NCBI RefSeq assembly: GCF_021290965.1
Contig: NZ_JAJOYT010000002.1
Span: 1 to 64,000 of the forward strand
DNA: 64,000 nucleotides
DNA from: Rheinheimera faecalis
Lineage (GTDB): Bacteria > Pseudomonadota > Gammaproteobacteria > Enterobacterales > Alteromonadaceae
Direction of reading: 5' to 3'
Made by a program: the position numbers and the translations under genes
Notes under the pieces: model-generated
The model's input: only the letters and a program-made list of their open reading frames with translations
Told to the model about the DNA's origin: nothing
The model's database searches: none
Shown here: positions 16,901 through 25,020 of the stretch, in pieces
Position numbering within the stretch: position 1 is the first letter of the stretch
Layout: each line of letters starts with the position of its first letter

Positions 16901-17760
16901 AGCAGGATTTACGTGATGTTTTCACAGGCTTTTGGCGGCGCGAAAAACGTTTAGCCATTCATCAATTGTGCGAGCGTGAGTCTCTGGATAAAGAGGCCGT
17001 TTACCAAATGCTGGACGATTACAGCTTTACGGGTAAAGATCCGCTGCGTGAGCAAGTTTTTTCCGCTCTTACCTTCCGCCCAAAACTACTGGATCGTAAA
17101 CAAATTTATGAGCGTATTCTGGGTGATTTAAAAGAGATTATTCAGCGTTTTGAAGATCATACCGGCACTATGGAGGCCGGGGAAGAACCCAGTGACTATG
17201 AGTTTATCAGCCATTATGTGCATAGGTTGGGCGACTATGAGCTGTTTTTTGCTGACGAGGTAAAAAAATCCCGTTATGCCCACCAATTGGCACGTTTTAG
17301 CATAGTGTTGGATAAACCTTATCAGGAAGGGTTACCAAGCTTAGCCGCTTACCCTGTGGTCAGTCACCTGTTGGGACATGGTATCGCCAGCGAAGCGATG
17401 TTTGACGACTATATGCAGCTGACTGCAGAGTTTCAGCAAACGTTAAGCCAATATGGTTTTGAGTTTGATCGTACTGAAAATTTCAAAGATGGCACAGTAT
17501 TCTGGGCCCTTGCTGAAGCCCGTGAAGGCAGCCTTATTCTTGAATTTGCGCTTTTTATATGGGTAGCCAGTAAGGCTGTCAAAACGGTAATGGAAATTCT
17601 GAAAGACTATAAAGATGCGGCTGAAGGCTTGGACAGGCTAAAGTCTGATATCAAATCGCGCTTTGTTGCGAAAACTGAAGATCCAACGAAACAGCCGAGT
17701 ATGATTATCGTCGACGGTATTGAAGAAGAACTGAAAAAACTGCGTAATAGTAGGCATTAG
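13921..17760 (+). CDS. hsdR: MNT nucleotidyltransferase antitoxin domain fused to type I restriction subunit HsdR
   Basis: A single 1279-residue frame. Residues 1-108 form a complete minimal nucleotidyltransferase with GSX10DXD (G33, S34, D45, D47), the MntA-type partner of the preceding HepT-like toxin. From M109 the protein is an EcoR124-like HsdR: nuclease core D241...E255-x-K257, Walker A GSGKT (389-393), DECH box (490-493), helicase lobes and a helical C-terminus. HsdR cuts unmodified DNA after ATP-driven translocation. HsdR and MNT genes are normally separate; here no stop lies between them, and the ATG of M109 (14245) has no clear ribosome site. All motifs look intact. A terminator-like hairpin follows. 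Confidence 0.93.
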   Translation: MLSDKSGLPAQTIDAIKHTLAQFTAIRSAMLYGSRAKGSYRPGSDIDLTLHTTPDAPANLLLKVSTALDELNIPYSFDLSLYHQIDNAALKEHIQRVGVELYNAASYHMAVTQSENIRRYLEQEHQSEAQLEAKLVKQLSELGYQPVSITNADELRANLKRQLEIHNKIELSHGEFNRILNHLDKGNVFVRAKTLRDRFLLNRDDGSTCYIQFFNTLHWCQNQYQVSHQITQQGKYQNRYDVTLLINGLPLVQIELKRRGIELQEAFNQINRYQRHSFWSENGLFNYVQLFVISNGVNTKYYANNRKQEFKQTFYWSDKNNHLITQLDAFTDAFLEKCHLSKMISKYIVLHESDKLLMVLRPYQYYAVEAIEQRVKEGRKNGYIWHTTGSGKTLTSFKAAQLLTELSKVDKVVFAVDRADLDYQTTREFNHFSEGSVDGTSDTVALVEQMAGKNKLIVTTIQKLNSAIKSSKHEKAMAALRDQRVVFIFDECHRSQFGDTHKNIVNFFTKAQLFGFTGTPILAENATANQAGKRTTKDLFEERLHEYLINNAIADHNVLKFAVEYWGKAFTNDSPGLNEQVSSIDTQGFLQSDKRIDLNVDWIIANHDRKTHNRQFSAMLCVSNKDMLFKYYDTFRQKQLAGEHDLRVVTIFTYAANEADDEANGLIGEPDFDMASADIKADDPQYADSREKLQRYVADYNTLYQTQHSVKDSKAFYSYYKDIAKRMKERDKENFQDKDRADILLVVNMFLTGFDAKKLNTLYVDKNLKYHGLIQAFSRTNRVLGELKSQGNVVCFRNLKHNTDEAITLFSDPDSSEKVLLEPYEHYAAEFNLAVEQLLALVNSPNDVNSLQSESEKLEFVKQFRQLIRTLNKLKSFADFDWKDLQLNEQVFEDYKSKYLDIYDFAHNKEPGASILEEIDFELELIHRDEVNVDYILKLLSQIQKNQGKHGKSVSNDDAKQTVLNLLGKETQLRSKRELIEKFISDYMPKLTAKQDLRDVFTGFWRREKRLAIHQLCERESLDKEAVYQMLDDYSFTGKDPLREQVFSALTFRPKLLDRKQIYERILGDLKEIIQRFEDHTGTMEAGEEPSDYEFISHYVHRLGDYELFFADEVKKSRYAHQLARFSIVLDKPYQEGLPSLAAYPVVSHLLGHGIASEAMFDDYMQLTAEFQQTLSQYGFEFDRTENFKDGTVFWALAEAREGSLILEFALFIWVASKAVKTVMEILKDYKDAAEGLDRLKSDIKSRFVAKTEDPTKQPSMIIVDGIEEELKKLRNSRH

Positions 17761-17777
17761 TTCTTGCAGGAACTAAA

Positions 17778-17803
17778 ACGCAGGTTCAGATTAGAACCTG
17801 CGT
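17778..17803 (+). terminator. Hairpin after hsdR
   Basis: A perfect 10-bp stem (ACGCAGGTTC at 17778-17787 with GAACCTGCGT at 17794-17803) lies 18 bp after the hsdR stop. It lacks a clean T-run, so termination is likely but may be inefficient. Confidence 0.55.
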
Positions 17804-18015
17804 CTTGCTTAGAATGAATTAGTTATATCACTCAATGTTTTGGATTTGTCATGAGAATAGCTGGTGTAATTCTTTATATTTCAAAATGTTACGTTCATCT
17901 CATCAAAACCACCATTTTAGTCACCAAGATGACAAATTGTAATTACCGTTTTCCTCATGTACTCAATGTTCATTTGAGTACAAAACTAATTGAAATGACA
18001 CAATAAAATCAGCTT

Positions 18016-19437
18016 TTATCGTTGTTTCTTCCACTCTGTAAACATCTTCTCAGTAATACCTAGTCCAATGATTGAACCGGTGTGGAGTTGTTCTAAATCA
18101 CTCAGTGCCATGTTTACAAATTTGTCAGCAGAGGGAATGCTATTGTCTGCACAGTACTGTTCGAGATACTGAGTCGCTGAGCGCTCATCGAGGTTTTGAC
18201 GAATAATATGGCCCATCGCAAACTTTCGTGCCGCTCTGTGCTGCACTCTGTATGCATCAATTTCTCCAAGTGATTCTTTGACAACATCATACTGCTGACA
18301 TGAGCGTAAATAAGCCCACTCAAAGAGTTCTAATGCCGGTTGCAGCTCATTTGTCTCATAGAAAAACAGCAATGACTTAAAATAATCTTCCTGTGGTACA
18401 TCAATAAAACTTAATGGGCACAAGTTGTGCTGAATAAATGGGATATTGCAGGAGAGGCGAGCTGTTCGCTTATTCACATCCTCAAAAGCTTGCAGATAGG
18501 ATAAATGGATCAATAAGAAAAAGCTCTGTTCAAACGGATCATTAATTTGTGCTGCTTTTCGCAGCAGTAACGCTAAATATTCTTCCAGTTGATGTGGGTT
18601 ATTTAGCGGCAAATAAGCTGATTTTCCAATAGTGACTTCAATCCGCCTGACATTGCCACAGGCAGCGGCGTTGGCTAATAGGTCTTGTGACAGGAGGGCA
18701 TGAATATTTCGGATTGTAAAAGTGTTGAGAGCAATTTCTTCGGCATTCTCGATCAAGAACCCGATAGCTTCTTTGTGATTCATGATCATCACTGTTTCTT
18801 CGTGCACTTTGCCTTCGGCAGACAGCCCTTGCTCAAGCAATCGCTGAGTATCAAGCTTTGAGTAGGTGTTACCCTCTAGTCGGCTAGAGTTGTAAGACAG
18901 ATCAATTAACAGTTTTTGACTAATATTTTTTGCATAAGTCCCGGCAGCCACTTTGTGATCAAACCGCTTTCCAGCTTCAAGAAGCCTTTCCCGCATTGGT
19001 TTTGGGACATAGTGGGTTTGATTAGGAATGTAGTCATCAACCAGGGCGAACTGATAGCTAGACTTCTTACGCGCATAAGAAGGGGTGTCTAAATAACTAA
19101 GTTGAGACATGGCAGCATTTGAAAATATGGGGTGCGAGTCTTTGTTTTCGTTATTTGTCTGTATACCTTGGCTGGCGCTGTCCTTATCAGAGTCTTTAGA
19201 AACATTTTTTAAAAGGTTTTTGTCCTTATTTACATAGTATTTGGTATTTCTTTTTTTACCTTCAGTACTCACGTAACCGTCAGCCTGCAAGTCTTTCATT
19301 CGACGTTGAAGAGTTTTTTTATGTATTGATATAGGTAGCTTTTTTTCTATTTCCCCTAAGCTCGCAGGCGAGCTTAATTGCTCTAGAAAATTTAAAATGC
19401 ATGCTTTTTCTTGCTGTATTAAGCTTTCTTTACTCAT
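18016..19437 (-). CDS. Fic-domain protein with N-terminal winged helix, degenerate Fic motif
   Basis: A 473-residue protein. The first ~60 residues look like a winged helix (LSSPASLGEIEKKLPISIHKKTLQRRMKDL), followed by a Lys/Ser-rich linker and a Fic core. The inhibitory-type motif SSRLEGN is present. The catalytic motif reads LQAFEDVNKRTAR in place of HxFx(D/E)GNxRxxR: Gln316 replaces the catalytic histidine and Val the first glycine. Classical AMP transfer is therefore doubtful, and the protein may be mainly a regulator. ATG 19437 is the first ATG in frame; the longer frame starts at TTG and runs through an operator-like array. No clear ribosome site is seen. Confidence 0.75.
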   Translation of the reverse strand: MSKESLIQQEKACILNFLEQLSSPASLGEIEKKLPISIHKKTLQRRMKDLQADGYVSTEGKKRNTKYYVNKDKNLLKNVSKDSDKDSASQGIQTNNENKDSHPIFSNAAMSQLSYLDTPSYARKKSSYQFALVDDYIPNQTHYVPKPMRERLLEAGKRFDHKVAAGTYAKNISQKLLIDLSYNSSRLEGNTYSKLDTQRLLEQGLSAEGKVHEETVMIMNHKEAIGFLIENAEEIALNTFTIRNIHALLSQDLLANAAACGNVRRIEVTIGKSAYLPLNNPHQLEEYLALLLRKAAQINDPFEQSFFLLIHLSYLQAFEDVNKRTARLSCNIPFIQHNLCPLSFIDVPQEDYFKSLLFFYETNELQPALELFEWAYLRSCQQYDVVKESLGEIDAYRVQHRAARKFAMGHIIRQNLDERSATQYLEQYCADNSIPSADKFVNMALSDLEQLHTGSIIGLGITEKMFTEWKKQR

Positions 19438-19441
19438 GTAG

Positions 19442-19553
19442 ATAAGGACAAAAATAGAATAATTGTCTCTAAATTTAATCGATATAAGGACATAAATCAA
19501 GCTGATAAGGACATTTTTAGTGGTTTGTCTCTATGTTCTTGTGAATAAGGACA
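19442..19553. promoter_or_regulatory. Array of six evenly spaced operator-like sites upstream of the Fic gene
   Basis: ATAAGGACA occurs at 19442, 19484, 19505 and 19545, and the related inverted form TTGTCTCTA at 19463 and 19525. Starts are 21, 21, 21, 20 and 20 bp apart, about two helical turns, in the orientation order + - + + - +. The array begins 5 bp upstream of the Fic-protein ATG. Cooperative binding by a regulator, perhaps the winged helix of the Fic protein itself, is inferred. Confidence 0.65.
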
Positions 19554-19687
19554 CTTGAGCTGGGCGGATTGGGCTATGAAGTAAAACATTTTGCGATGGA
19601 TTGCCTGAAATGGCCTTTGCTTGAGCTAAGATCAAGCAAAGACTTTAACCAGTTTTATGAGTGGGATTTTATTATAATATATTGATT

Positions 19688-20548
19688 TTATTCGATATTT
19701 TGAATTTGTTCCCGCATCTGCTCAATTAAAACTTTAAGCTCCACCGCTGTATTGGTGATCTCGGTTGAGATTGCTTTAGAGGACAAAGTGTTCGCTTCGC
19801 GGTTGAATTCCTGCATCATAAAATCGAGGCGGCGGCCTATGGCTCCGCCTTGTTTTAGGCTGTGGCGGGTTTCTTTGATATGAGCGTCTAAACGGTCCAG
19901 CTCTTCTGCCACGTCAGATTTCTGGGCTAAAAAGGCCATTTCCTGCTCAAGGCGGTTTTGGTCCAGTTCGGCTTTTACTTCTTGCAGGCGGTTGAGCATT
20001 TTGTCGCGTTGCCATTGCAGTGCTTGTGGTAAATGCGTGCGTAAGGTGCTGACATGAGTGGAGATTTGATCCAAACGGTCGCGGATCATTTGCTCTATCG
20101 CAACACCTTCACGGCCACGGCCTGCAACGAAGTCTACTAAGGCGGCGTCAAAAGCTGCCATCAGTTCGGCTTGTAAGCTGTCGATATCTTCTTCCTGAGT
20201 TTCCATCACACCAGGCCAACGCAGAATATCGACCACGTTAAGTTGGGCTTTGCCGCTTTGCTCAGCTAATACACTGGCGCTTTGCATCAGTTGTTTGGCC
20301 AACGCTTCGTTAATTTTTAACTCACCAGCAGTGTTTGATGCGCTGTATTTCAGGTTGATTTCCAGTTTGCCGCGGTGCAGTTTCTGCCGCAGTTTGTCGC
20401 GTAATAAACCTTCTAAGCAACGAAACTGTTCTGGCAGGCGGAAATAGCTTTCCAGATAACGTTGGTTAACGGAGCGAATTTCCCAAACGGCATTGCCCCA
20501 GCTGGCACGAATTTCGTGGCGGGCATAAGCGGTCATACTGTGGATCAT
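19688..20548 (-). CDS. yicC: YicC-family endoribonuclease
   Basis: A 286-residue protein beginning MIHSMTAYARHE and ending ELKVLIEQMREQIQNIE, both diagnostic of the YicC family. A C-terminal MQEFNREANTLSSKA segment matches the conserved acidic region. Family members are endoribonucleases that act on certain small RNAs. It lies divergent from rph, the usual arrangement in gammaproteobacteria; AGGA is 7 nt before the ATG. Coding resumes here on backbone genes after the defence island. Confidence 0.93.
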   Translation of the reverse strand: MIHSMTAYARHEIRASWGNAVWEIRSVNQRYLESYFRLPEQFRCLEGLLRDKLRQKLHRGKLEINLKYSASNTAGELKINEALAKQLMQSASVLAEQSGKAQLNVVDILRWPGVMETQEEDIDSLQAELMAAFDAALVDFVAGRGREGVAIEQMIRDRLDQISTHVSTLRTHLPQALQWQRDKMLNRLQEVKAELDQNRLEQEMAFLAQKSDVAEELDRLDAHIKETRHSLKQGGAIGRRLDFMMQEFNREANTLSSKAISTEITNTAVELKVLIEQMREQIQNIE

Positions 20549-20580
20549 AATGAAGTCCTGAAATACAAAATAATTCCGAG

Positions 20581-20656
20581 TATACCCAGTTCAGGCATGA
20601 TTCGTCTAATCTGGCCGTCGCACCTGAAGCTGCAACTTTGTAGCCTGCGCTCTGCG
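20581..20656. repeat. Degenerate relative of the palindromic element at 39236
   Basis: Bases 20622-20653 (ACCTGAAGCTGCAACTTTGT...) match most positions of 39248-39280 in the complete element, and TATACCC at 20581 repeats its terminus. About 34 unrelated bases lie between them and no right arm is seen. Probably a decayed or rearranged copy in the yicC-rph intergenic region. Confidence 0.4.
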
Positions 20657-20730
20657 ATAAAATATGCGATGAGATCCTGTCACTGCTTTGATGCAAAAAA
20701 ACGCCTTGCCGCATTTACTTAGTGTATAGA

Positions 20731-20759
20731 TGGCACAGCAAGGCCTAAATCCCTATAAT
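20731..20759 (+). promoter_or_regulatory. rph promoter (-10 box clear)
   Basis: TATAAT at 20754-20759 lies 33 bp before the rph start. The -35 position (TGGCAC, 17-bp spacing) is weak. Confidence 0.45.
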
Positions 20760-20792
20760 GAAGCACTTTTAATATCAGGTTGAGGCTTCACC

Positions 20793-21506
20793 ATGCGTCC
20801 TAGCGGCAGAACAGCGAGTCAAATTCGTCCTATTACTTTCACCCGTCAATTTACGGCTCATGCTGAAGGTTCAGTATTGGTTGAGTTTGGTAACACCAAA
20901 GTTATTTGTACTGCCAGCGTGATTGAAGGTGTGCCACGTTTTATGAAAGGCCAGGGCAAAGGCTGGATCACAGCTGAATATGGCATGTTGCCACGTGCAA
21001 CTCATACCCGTAACGACCGTGAAGCGGCTCGTGGTAAGCAGGGTGGCCGTACTATGGAAATTCAGCGCCTGATTGGTCGCGCTTTACGTACTGCTGTGGA
21101 TTTAAAGCTGTTGGGTGAAAACACTATTACTATCGACTGTGACGTGATCCAGGCCGATGGTGGCACCCGCACTGCGTCTATCACTGGTGCTTGTGTGGCT
21201 TTAGTGGATGCGCTGAATTTTATGCGCGCTAAAGGCATGATCAAAACCAACCCATTGAATTTTATGGTCGCTGCAGTTTCTGTGGGTGTTTATAAAGGCA
21301 CTGCTGTTGCCGATTTAGACTACGCCGAAGATTCAAACGCTGAAACCGATATGAATATCGTCATGACTGAAACCGGCAAAATCATTGAAATTCAGGGCAC
21401 AGCCGAAGAAGCGCCATTTAGCTTTGAAGAAATGCAGCAGATGATGGAATTAGGCAAACACGCCATCCGTGAAATTATCGACGAACAAAAACGCGTTTTA
21501 GCTTAA
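20793..21506 (+). CDS. rph: Ribonuclease PH
   Basis: A 237-residue phosphorolytic 3'-5' exoribonuclease that trims tRNA 3' ends. It starts [14 protein letters not shown] and contains [31 protein letters not shown] and [18 protein letters not shown], the family's active-site and phosphate-binding segments. The length is full. It lies upstream of pyrE, the standard gene pair, with a 33-bp gap. Unlike E. coli K-12, the gene is intact. Confidence 0.97.
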   Translation: MRPSGRTASQIRPITFTRQFTAHAEGSVLVEFGNTKVICTASVIEGVPRFMKGQGKGWITAEYGMLPRATHTRNDREAARGKQGGRTMEIQRLIGRALRTAVDLKLLGENTITIDCDVIQADGGTRTASITGACVALVDALNFMRAKGMIKTNPLNFMVAAVSVGVYKGTAVADLDYAEDSNAETDMNIVMTETGKIIEIQGTAEEAPFSFEEMQQMMELGKHAIREIIDEQKRVLA

Positions 21507-21539
21507 GTTTCGCTTAAGGTTTTGAGGTCACACTAAGTT

Positions 21540-22184
21540 ATGAAACAGTTTCAAAAAGACTTTATTGAATTTGCATTGTCGCGTCAGGTACTGAAGTTTG
21601 GCAGTTTTACGCTGAAATCCGGCCGTAACAGCCCGTACTTTTTTAACGCAGGTTTATTTAATACAGGCGGCGACTTAGCCCGTTTAGGCCGGTTTTATGC
21701 CGCTGCTTTAGAAGACGCTGGCGTAGAGTTTGACCTGCTGTTTGGCCCTGCCTACAAAGGTATTCCTATAGCTACTACTACAGCTGTGGCTTTGTTTGAT
21801 CAGTACGGTAAAGACGTGCCTTATTGCTTCAACCGCAAAGAAGCGAAAACCCATGGTGAAGGCGGCAACTTAGTGGGTTCGCCTTTACAGGGCAAAGTGA
21901 TGCTGGTGGATGATGTGATCACGGCCGGTACTGCTATTCGTGAATCGATGCAGCTGATCCAGGCACAAGGCGCCAGTTTAAGTGGTGTACTGATTGCGCT
22001 TGATCGTCAGGAAAAAGGGCAGGGCGAACTTTCAGCTATTCAGGAAGTCGAACGCGACTTTGGCACCCAAGTGGTTTCTATCATTTGTTTAAACGACTTA
22101 ATCAATTACCTGCAAGGTAAACCAGAGCTGGCCCAGTATTTAGAAGCTGTCTCTGCGTACCGCGCCCAATATGGTGTGAGCTAA
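21540..22184 (+). CDS. pyrE: Orotate phosphoribosyltransferase
   Basis: A 214-residue enzyme converting orotate and PRPP to orotidine 5'-phosphate in pyrimidine synthesis. The PRPP-binding motif [13 protein letters not shown] and the [13 protein letters not shown] loop are present. It forms a likely operon with rph upstream and dgkA downstream. The length matches the E. coli enzyme. Confidence 0.97.
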   Translation: MKQFQKDFIEFALSRQVLKFGSFTLKSGRNSPYFFNAGLFNTGGDLARLGRFYAAALEDAGVEFDLLFGPAYKGIPIATTTAVALFDQYGKDVPYCFNRKEAKTHGEGGNLVGSPLQGKVMLVDDVITAGTAIRESMQLIQAQGASLSGVLIALDRQEKGQGELSAIQEVERDFGTQVVSIICLNDLINYLQGKPELAQYLEAVSAYRAQYGVS

Positions 22185-22211
22185 GGTTGTGATCTAGTTT
22201 AAGGACCGGGA

Positions 22212-22583
22212 ATGAGCAAGCTGAATGGCACAGGTTTAGGCCGTATTATTAAAGCTGCGGATTGCAGCCGTAAAGGTTTTACTGCGGCTTGGGTGAACGA
22301 AGCCGCCTTTCGTCAGGAAGCGGCTTTAACTTTGATAGCTATTCCTTTTGCCTGGTATTTAGCAGCTGATTTTGGTCACTTTGCTATTTTGATGGGGGTT
22401 TGGTTACTGGTGATTATTGTTGAGTTACTCAACTCAGCCATTGAAGCCTTAACCGACCGAGTCAGTTTAGAGCGGCATGAATTATCAGGCCGGGCTAAAG
22501 ATATGGGCTCTGCTGCTGTGACTTCAGCCTTGGCGTTCGTCACATTGGTATGGGCAGCCGCTATCTGGCAGAAATTTAGCTAA
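22212..22583 (+). CDS. dgkA: Diacylglycerol kinase
   Basis: A 123-residue integral membrane kinase with three transmembrane helices and an amphipathic N-terminus. It recycles diacylglycerol to phosphatidic acid. The signature VELLNSAIEALTDRVSLERHELSGRAKDMGSAAV contains the catalytic glutamate and the conserved lysine-aspartate region. It ends the rph-pyrE run 16 bp before a bidirectional terminator. Confidence 0.95.
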   Translation: MSKLNGTGLGRIIKAADCSRKGFTAAWVNEAAFRQEAALTLIAIPFAWYLAADFGHFAILMGVWLLVIIVELLNSAIEALTDRVSLERHELSGRAKDMGSAAVTSALAFVTLVWAAAIWQKFS

Positions 22584-22598
22584 GCAGATTTAAATAAT

Positions 22599-22635
22599 AA
22601 AAAACCGGTCAACTTCAAAACTGACCGGTTTTTTT
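22599..22635. terminator. Bidirectional terminator between dgkA and slmA
   Basis: A 9-bp stem (AACCGGTCA at 22603-22611 with TGACCGGTT at 22622-22630) is flanked by an A-run on the left and a T-run on the right, serving both convergent genes. Confidence 0.9.
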
Positions 22636-22660
22636 ATCTGTAGCTTTTAAACAGTAATCT

Positions 22661-23254
22661 TTAAACCGTGAATAAGGTTTTTTGCAGTAAAGCCCATTGG
22701 TTTGGCCATTGAGCTGTTGGCAAGCGGGCAAAACCTGAGCGGACAAATTGCTGCATTTTGCCTTCACAAATACCCAGCAACAGGTTGGCTAAATCACCTT
22801 CATCCACAGGAAAACTTTTGCCTTCGCGTAACTTACGTTCGCGTAAACATTGTTTTAACTGGGTTTCCAGCTTTTCATACAAGGCGCTGATGCGCTCCTG
22901 CAAACGCTCCTGTTCACCCTGTAAGGCATCGCCGGTCAGAATGCGGCAGATACCAGGGTTACGCTCGGCGAAGATCAGCAACAGCTGCATAATCAGTTCG
23001 ATACGTTGCTCGGTTTGTTTGTGCTCCTGCACTATCGCATTAATACGCGACAACAAGGTGTCTTCAATAAAGTCGATTAAGCCTTCAAACATCCGGGCTT
23101 TGCTAGGGAAATGCCGGTACAAAGCCGCTTCGGATACACCCACCTGAGCAGCCAAAGCTGCTGTGGTGATACGCTGGCCCGCATGGCTTTGCAGCATAGC
23201 GGCCAGAGCCTGCAAAATATCTTCTTTGCGGTTGGGACGTTTTGTCGTTGCCAT
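22661..23254 (-). CDS. slmA: Nucleoid occlusion factor SlmA
   Basis: A 197-residue TetR-family DNA-binding protein that blocks FtsZ assembly over the nucleoid. The helix-turn-helix [34 protein letters not shown] closely follows E. coli SlmA, as does [15 protein letters not shown]. The start at 23254 (MATTKRPNR) has AAGGAT 6 nt upstream and is preferred to an ATG five codons earlier. It lies 18 bp after dut, in the usual coaBC-dut-slmA order. Confidence 0.95.
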   Translation of the reverse strand: MATTKRPNRKEDILQALAAMLQSHAGQRITTAALAAQVGVSEAALYRHFPSKARMFEGLIDFIEDTLLSRINAIVQEHKQTEQRIELIMQLLLIFAERNPGICRILTGDALQGEQERLQERISALYEKLETQLKQCLRERKLREGKSFPVDEGDLANLLLGICEGKMQQFVRSGFARLPTAQWPNQWALLQKTLFTV

Positions 23255-23272
23255 GGATATCCTTGTCACTAA

Positions 23273-23731
23273 TTACTGCCGGCCAGAGTGACCAAATCCA
23301 CCTTCGCCTCTGTCTGAAGCGTCAAAATCTGAAACTATGTTCAATTCTGCCTGCACTACCGGCATAAACACCAGCTGAGCGATGCGATCGCCCGGGTTAA
23401 TAGTGAAGTGTTCCTGCGAACGGTTCCACATAGACACCATCAGCTGGCCCTGATAATCCGAGTCGATTAAACCCACTAAGTTACCCAGCACTATGCCGTG
23501 TTTATGACCTAAACCAGAGCGTGGCAGTATAGTGGCGCATAAATTTGCGTCACCAATATGAATAGCCAAACCTGTTGGGATCAGCGTGGTTTGGCCTGGG
23601 GCCAGTTGTACTTCTGCATCCAGACAAGCCCGTAAATCTAAACCAGCGCTACCCGGTGTGGCATAAGCCGGTAATGGGAATTCAGTGCCGATACGTGGGT
23701 CGAGAATTTTTAAATCAATGGCTTTTTTCAT
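23273..23731 (-). CDS. dut: Deoxyuridine 5'-triphosphate nucleotidohydrolase
   Basis: A 152-residue trimeric dUTPase producing dUMP and keeping uracil out of DNA. All five family motifs can be seen, including [36 protein letters not shown] and the C-terminal P-loop-like [10 protein letters not shown]. The start overlaps the coaBC end by 17 bp, so the two genes are coupled. Confidence 0.97.
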   Translation of the reverse strand: MKKAIDLKILDPRIGTEFPLPAYATPGSAGLDLRACLDAEVQLAPGQTTLIPTGLAIHIGDANLCATILPRSGLGHKHGIVLGNLVGLIDSDYQGQLMVSMWNRSQEHFTINPGDRIAQLVFMPVVQAELNIVSDFDASDRGEGGFGHSGRQ

Positions 23732-24938
23732 GCAGATAACGCTCGTTAATCAATAAAAGAAGTTGGTGTGCCAGCTCTGTTTTGGGTTGTAAGCCAAACT
23801 GCTGTTCGCCGTCAGCCCAAAATACAGTGAGAGCATTTTGTTCGCTGTTAAAGCCCTGGTTCGATAGAGATACGTCGTTAGCGCAAATCAGATCCAGTTT
23901 TTTCTTCGCCAGTTTCTGGCGGGCATAATTGGCGACATCCTGAGTTTCAGCAGCAAAACCTACAGTAAAAGGACGTTGTGACTTTAATGCGGCCACAGCG
24001 GCAATAATGTCCGGGTTTTTCACTAAGGTCAGGCTGGTGCTGTCGTCGCTGGTTTTTTTCAGTTTCTGTTCTGCAATCTGAGCCACTTTATAATCAGCTA
24101 CAGCCGCGCAGCCAATAAAGATGCTTGCGCTGGTCGCCTGTTCTAATGCGACCTGATACATCTGATCTGCTGTGACCACATCAATACGTTTTACCTGATC
24201 AGGAGTCTTAAGCTGCACTGGTCCTGCAATTAAAGTGACCTGTGCACCCAATTGCACAGCGGCTTCAGCTAATGCAAAACCCATCTTGCCCGAGCTGTGA
24301 TTGGAGATATAACGCACAGGGTCTATCGGTTCGCGGGTAGGGCCAGCGGTAATCACCAGCGATACGCCGGTTAAAGGCTGAACTCGCGGCGCAAAATGCT
24401 CAAGTACTAAATCCACCAACTGCAAAGGTTCTAACATCCGGCCCATACCGACATCACCACAAGCTTGTTCGCCTGCTGCCGGGCCCCAGATGTAAAAATT
24501 ACGTGTCTTTAATGTATCTATATTATGTTTGGTGGCTATATTTTTATACATCTGCTGATTCATAGCAGGAGCCACAGCCACTGGGGCATCAGTTGCCAGC
24601 ACACAAGTGCTCAACAGGTCGTTGGCCAGACCATGAGCCAAGCGGGCAATTAAATCAGCCGAAGCTGGGGCTATGAGTAATAAATCGGCCCATTTGGCCA
24701 GCTCAATATGGCCCATAGCGGCTTCAGCAGCTGGGTCGAGCAAGCTGTTGGCCACCGGATTGCCGGATAAGGCCTGCAAAGTTAAAGGCGTAATAAATTC
24801 GCGCGCTGCGTCGGTTTGAATCACCCGTACTTCAGCGCCACGTTCTTTTAAACGGCGAATTAAATCGGCACTTTTGTAAGCGGCAATACCGCCGCTAATG
24901 CCTAATAAAATGCGTTTTCCTGCCAGTAATAGTGCCAT
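23715..24938 (-). CDS. coaBC: Bifunctional phosphopantothenoylcysteine decarboxylase/phosphopantothenate-cysteine ligase
   Basis: A 407-residue bifunctional enzyme of coenzyme A synthesis. The N-terminal flavoprotein CoaC domain ([39 protein letters not shown]) decarboxylates phosphopantothenoylcysteine. The C-terminal CoaB domain ([24 protein letters not shown]) joins cysteine to phosphopantothenate. It diverges from radC, with only 82 bp between the two starts. Confidence 0.97.
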   Translation of the reverse strand: MALLLAGKRILLGISGGIAAYKSADLIRRLKERGAEVRVIQTDAAREFITPLTLQALSGNPVANSLLDPAAEAAMGHIELAKWADLLLIAPASADLIARLAHGLANDLLSTCVLATDAPVAVAPAMNQQMYKNIATKHNIDTLKTRNFYIWGPAAGEQACGDVGMGRMLEPLQLVDLVLEHFAPRVQPLTGVSLVITAGPTREPIDPVRYISNHSSGKMGFALAEAAVQLGAQVTLIAGPVQLKTPDQVKRIDVVTADQMYQVALEQATSASIFIGCAAVADYKVAQIAEQKLKKTSDDSTSLTLVKNPDIIAAVAALKSQRPFTVGFAAETQDVANYARQKLAKKKLDLICANDVSLSNQGFNSEQNALTVFWADGEQQFGLQPKTELAHQLLLLINERYLHEKSH

Positions 24939-25020
24939 GTCTGTCGCAGCAAAAAGTGGTTAAGTTGGCGTTAAGATAACACGGAAAGATGAAGGAAAAC
25001 AAAAACTCAAGGAGGCGAAG

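Noticed and set aside
14245-17760. HsdR as a separate gene starting at the ATG of M109
   Set aside because: No ribosome site is visible before 14245 and no stop separates it from the nucleotidyltransferase, so a fusion is the direct reading; internal initiation cannot be excluded.
17958-17982. TGTACTCA/TGAGTACA hairpin as terminator of the Fic gene
   Set aside because: The 8-bp stem is perfect, but on the minus strand no T-run follows, so it is not listed as a terminator.
6830-19560. Defence island as an integrated prophage or integrative element
   Set aside because: No integrase, transposase, tRNA or flanking direct repeats were found at the edges; the island may still be mobile by homologous exchange.
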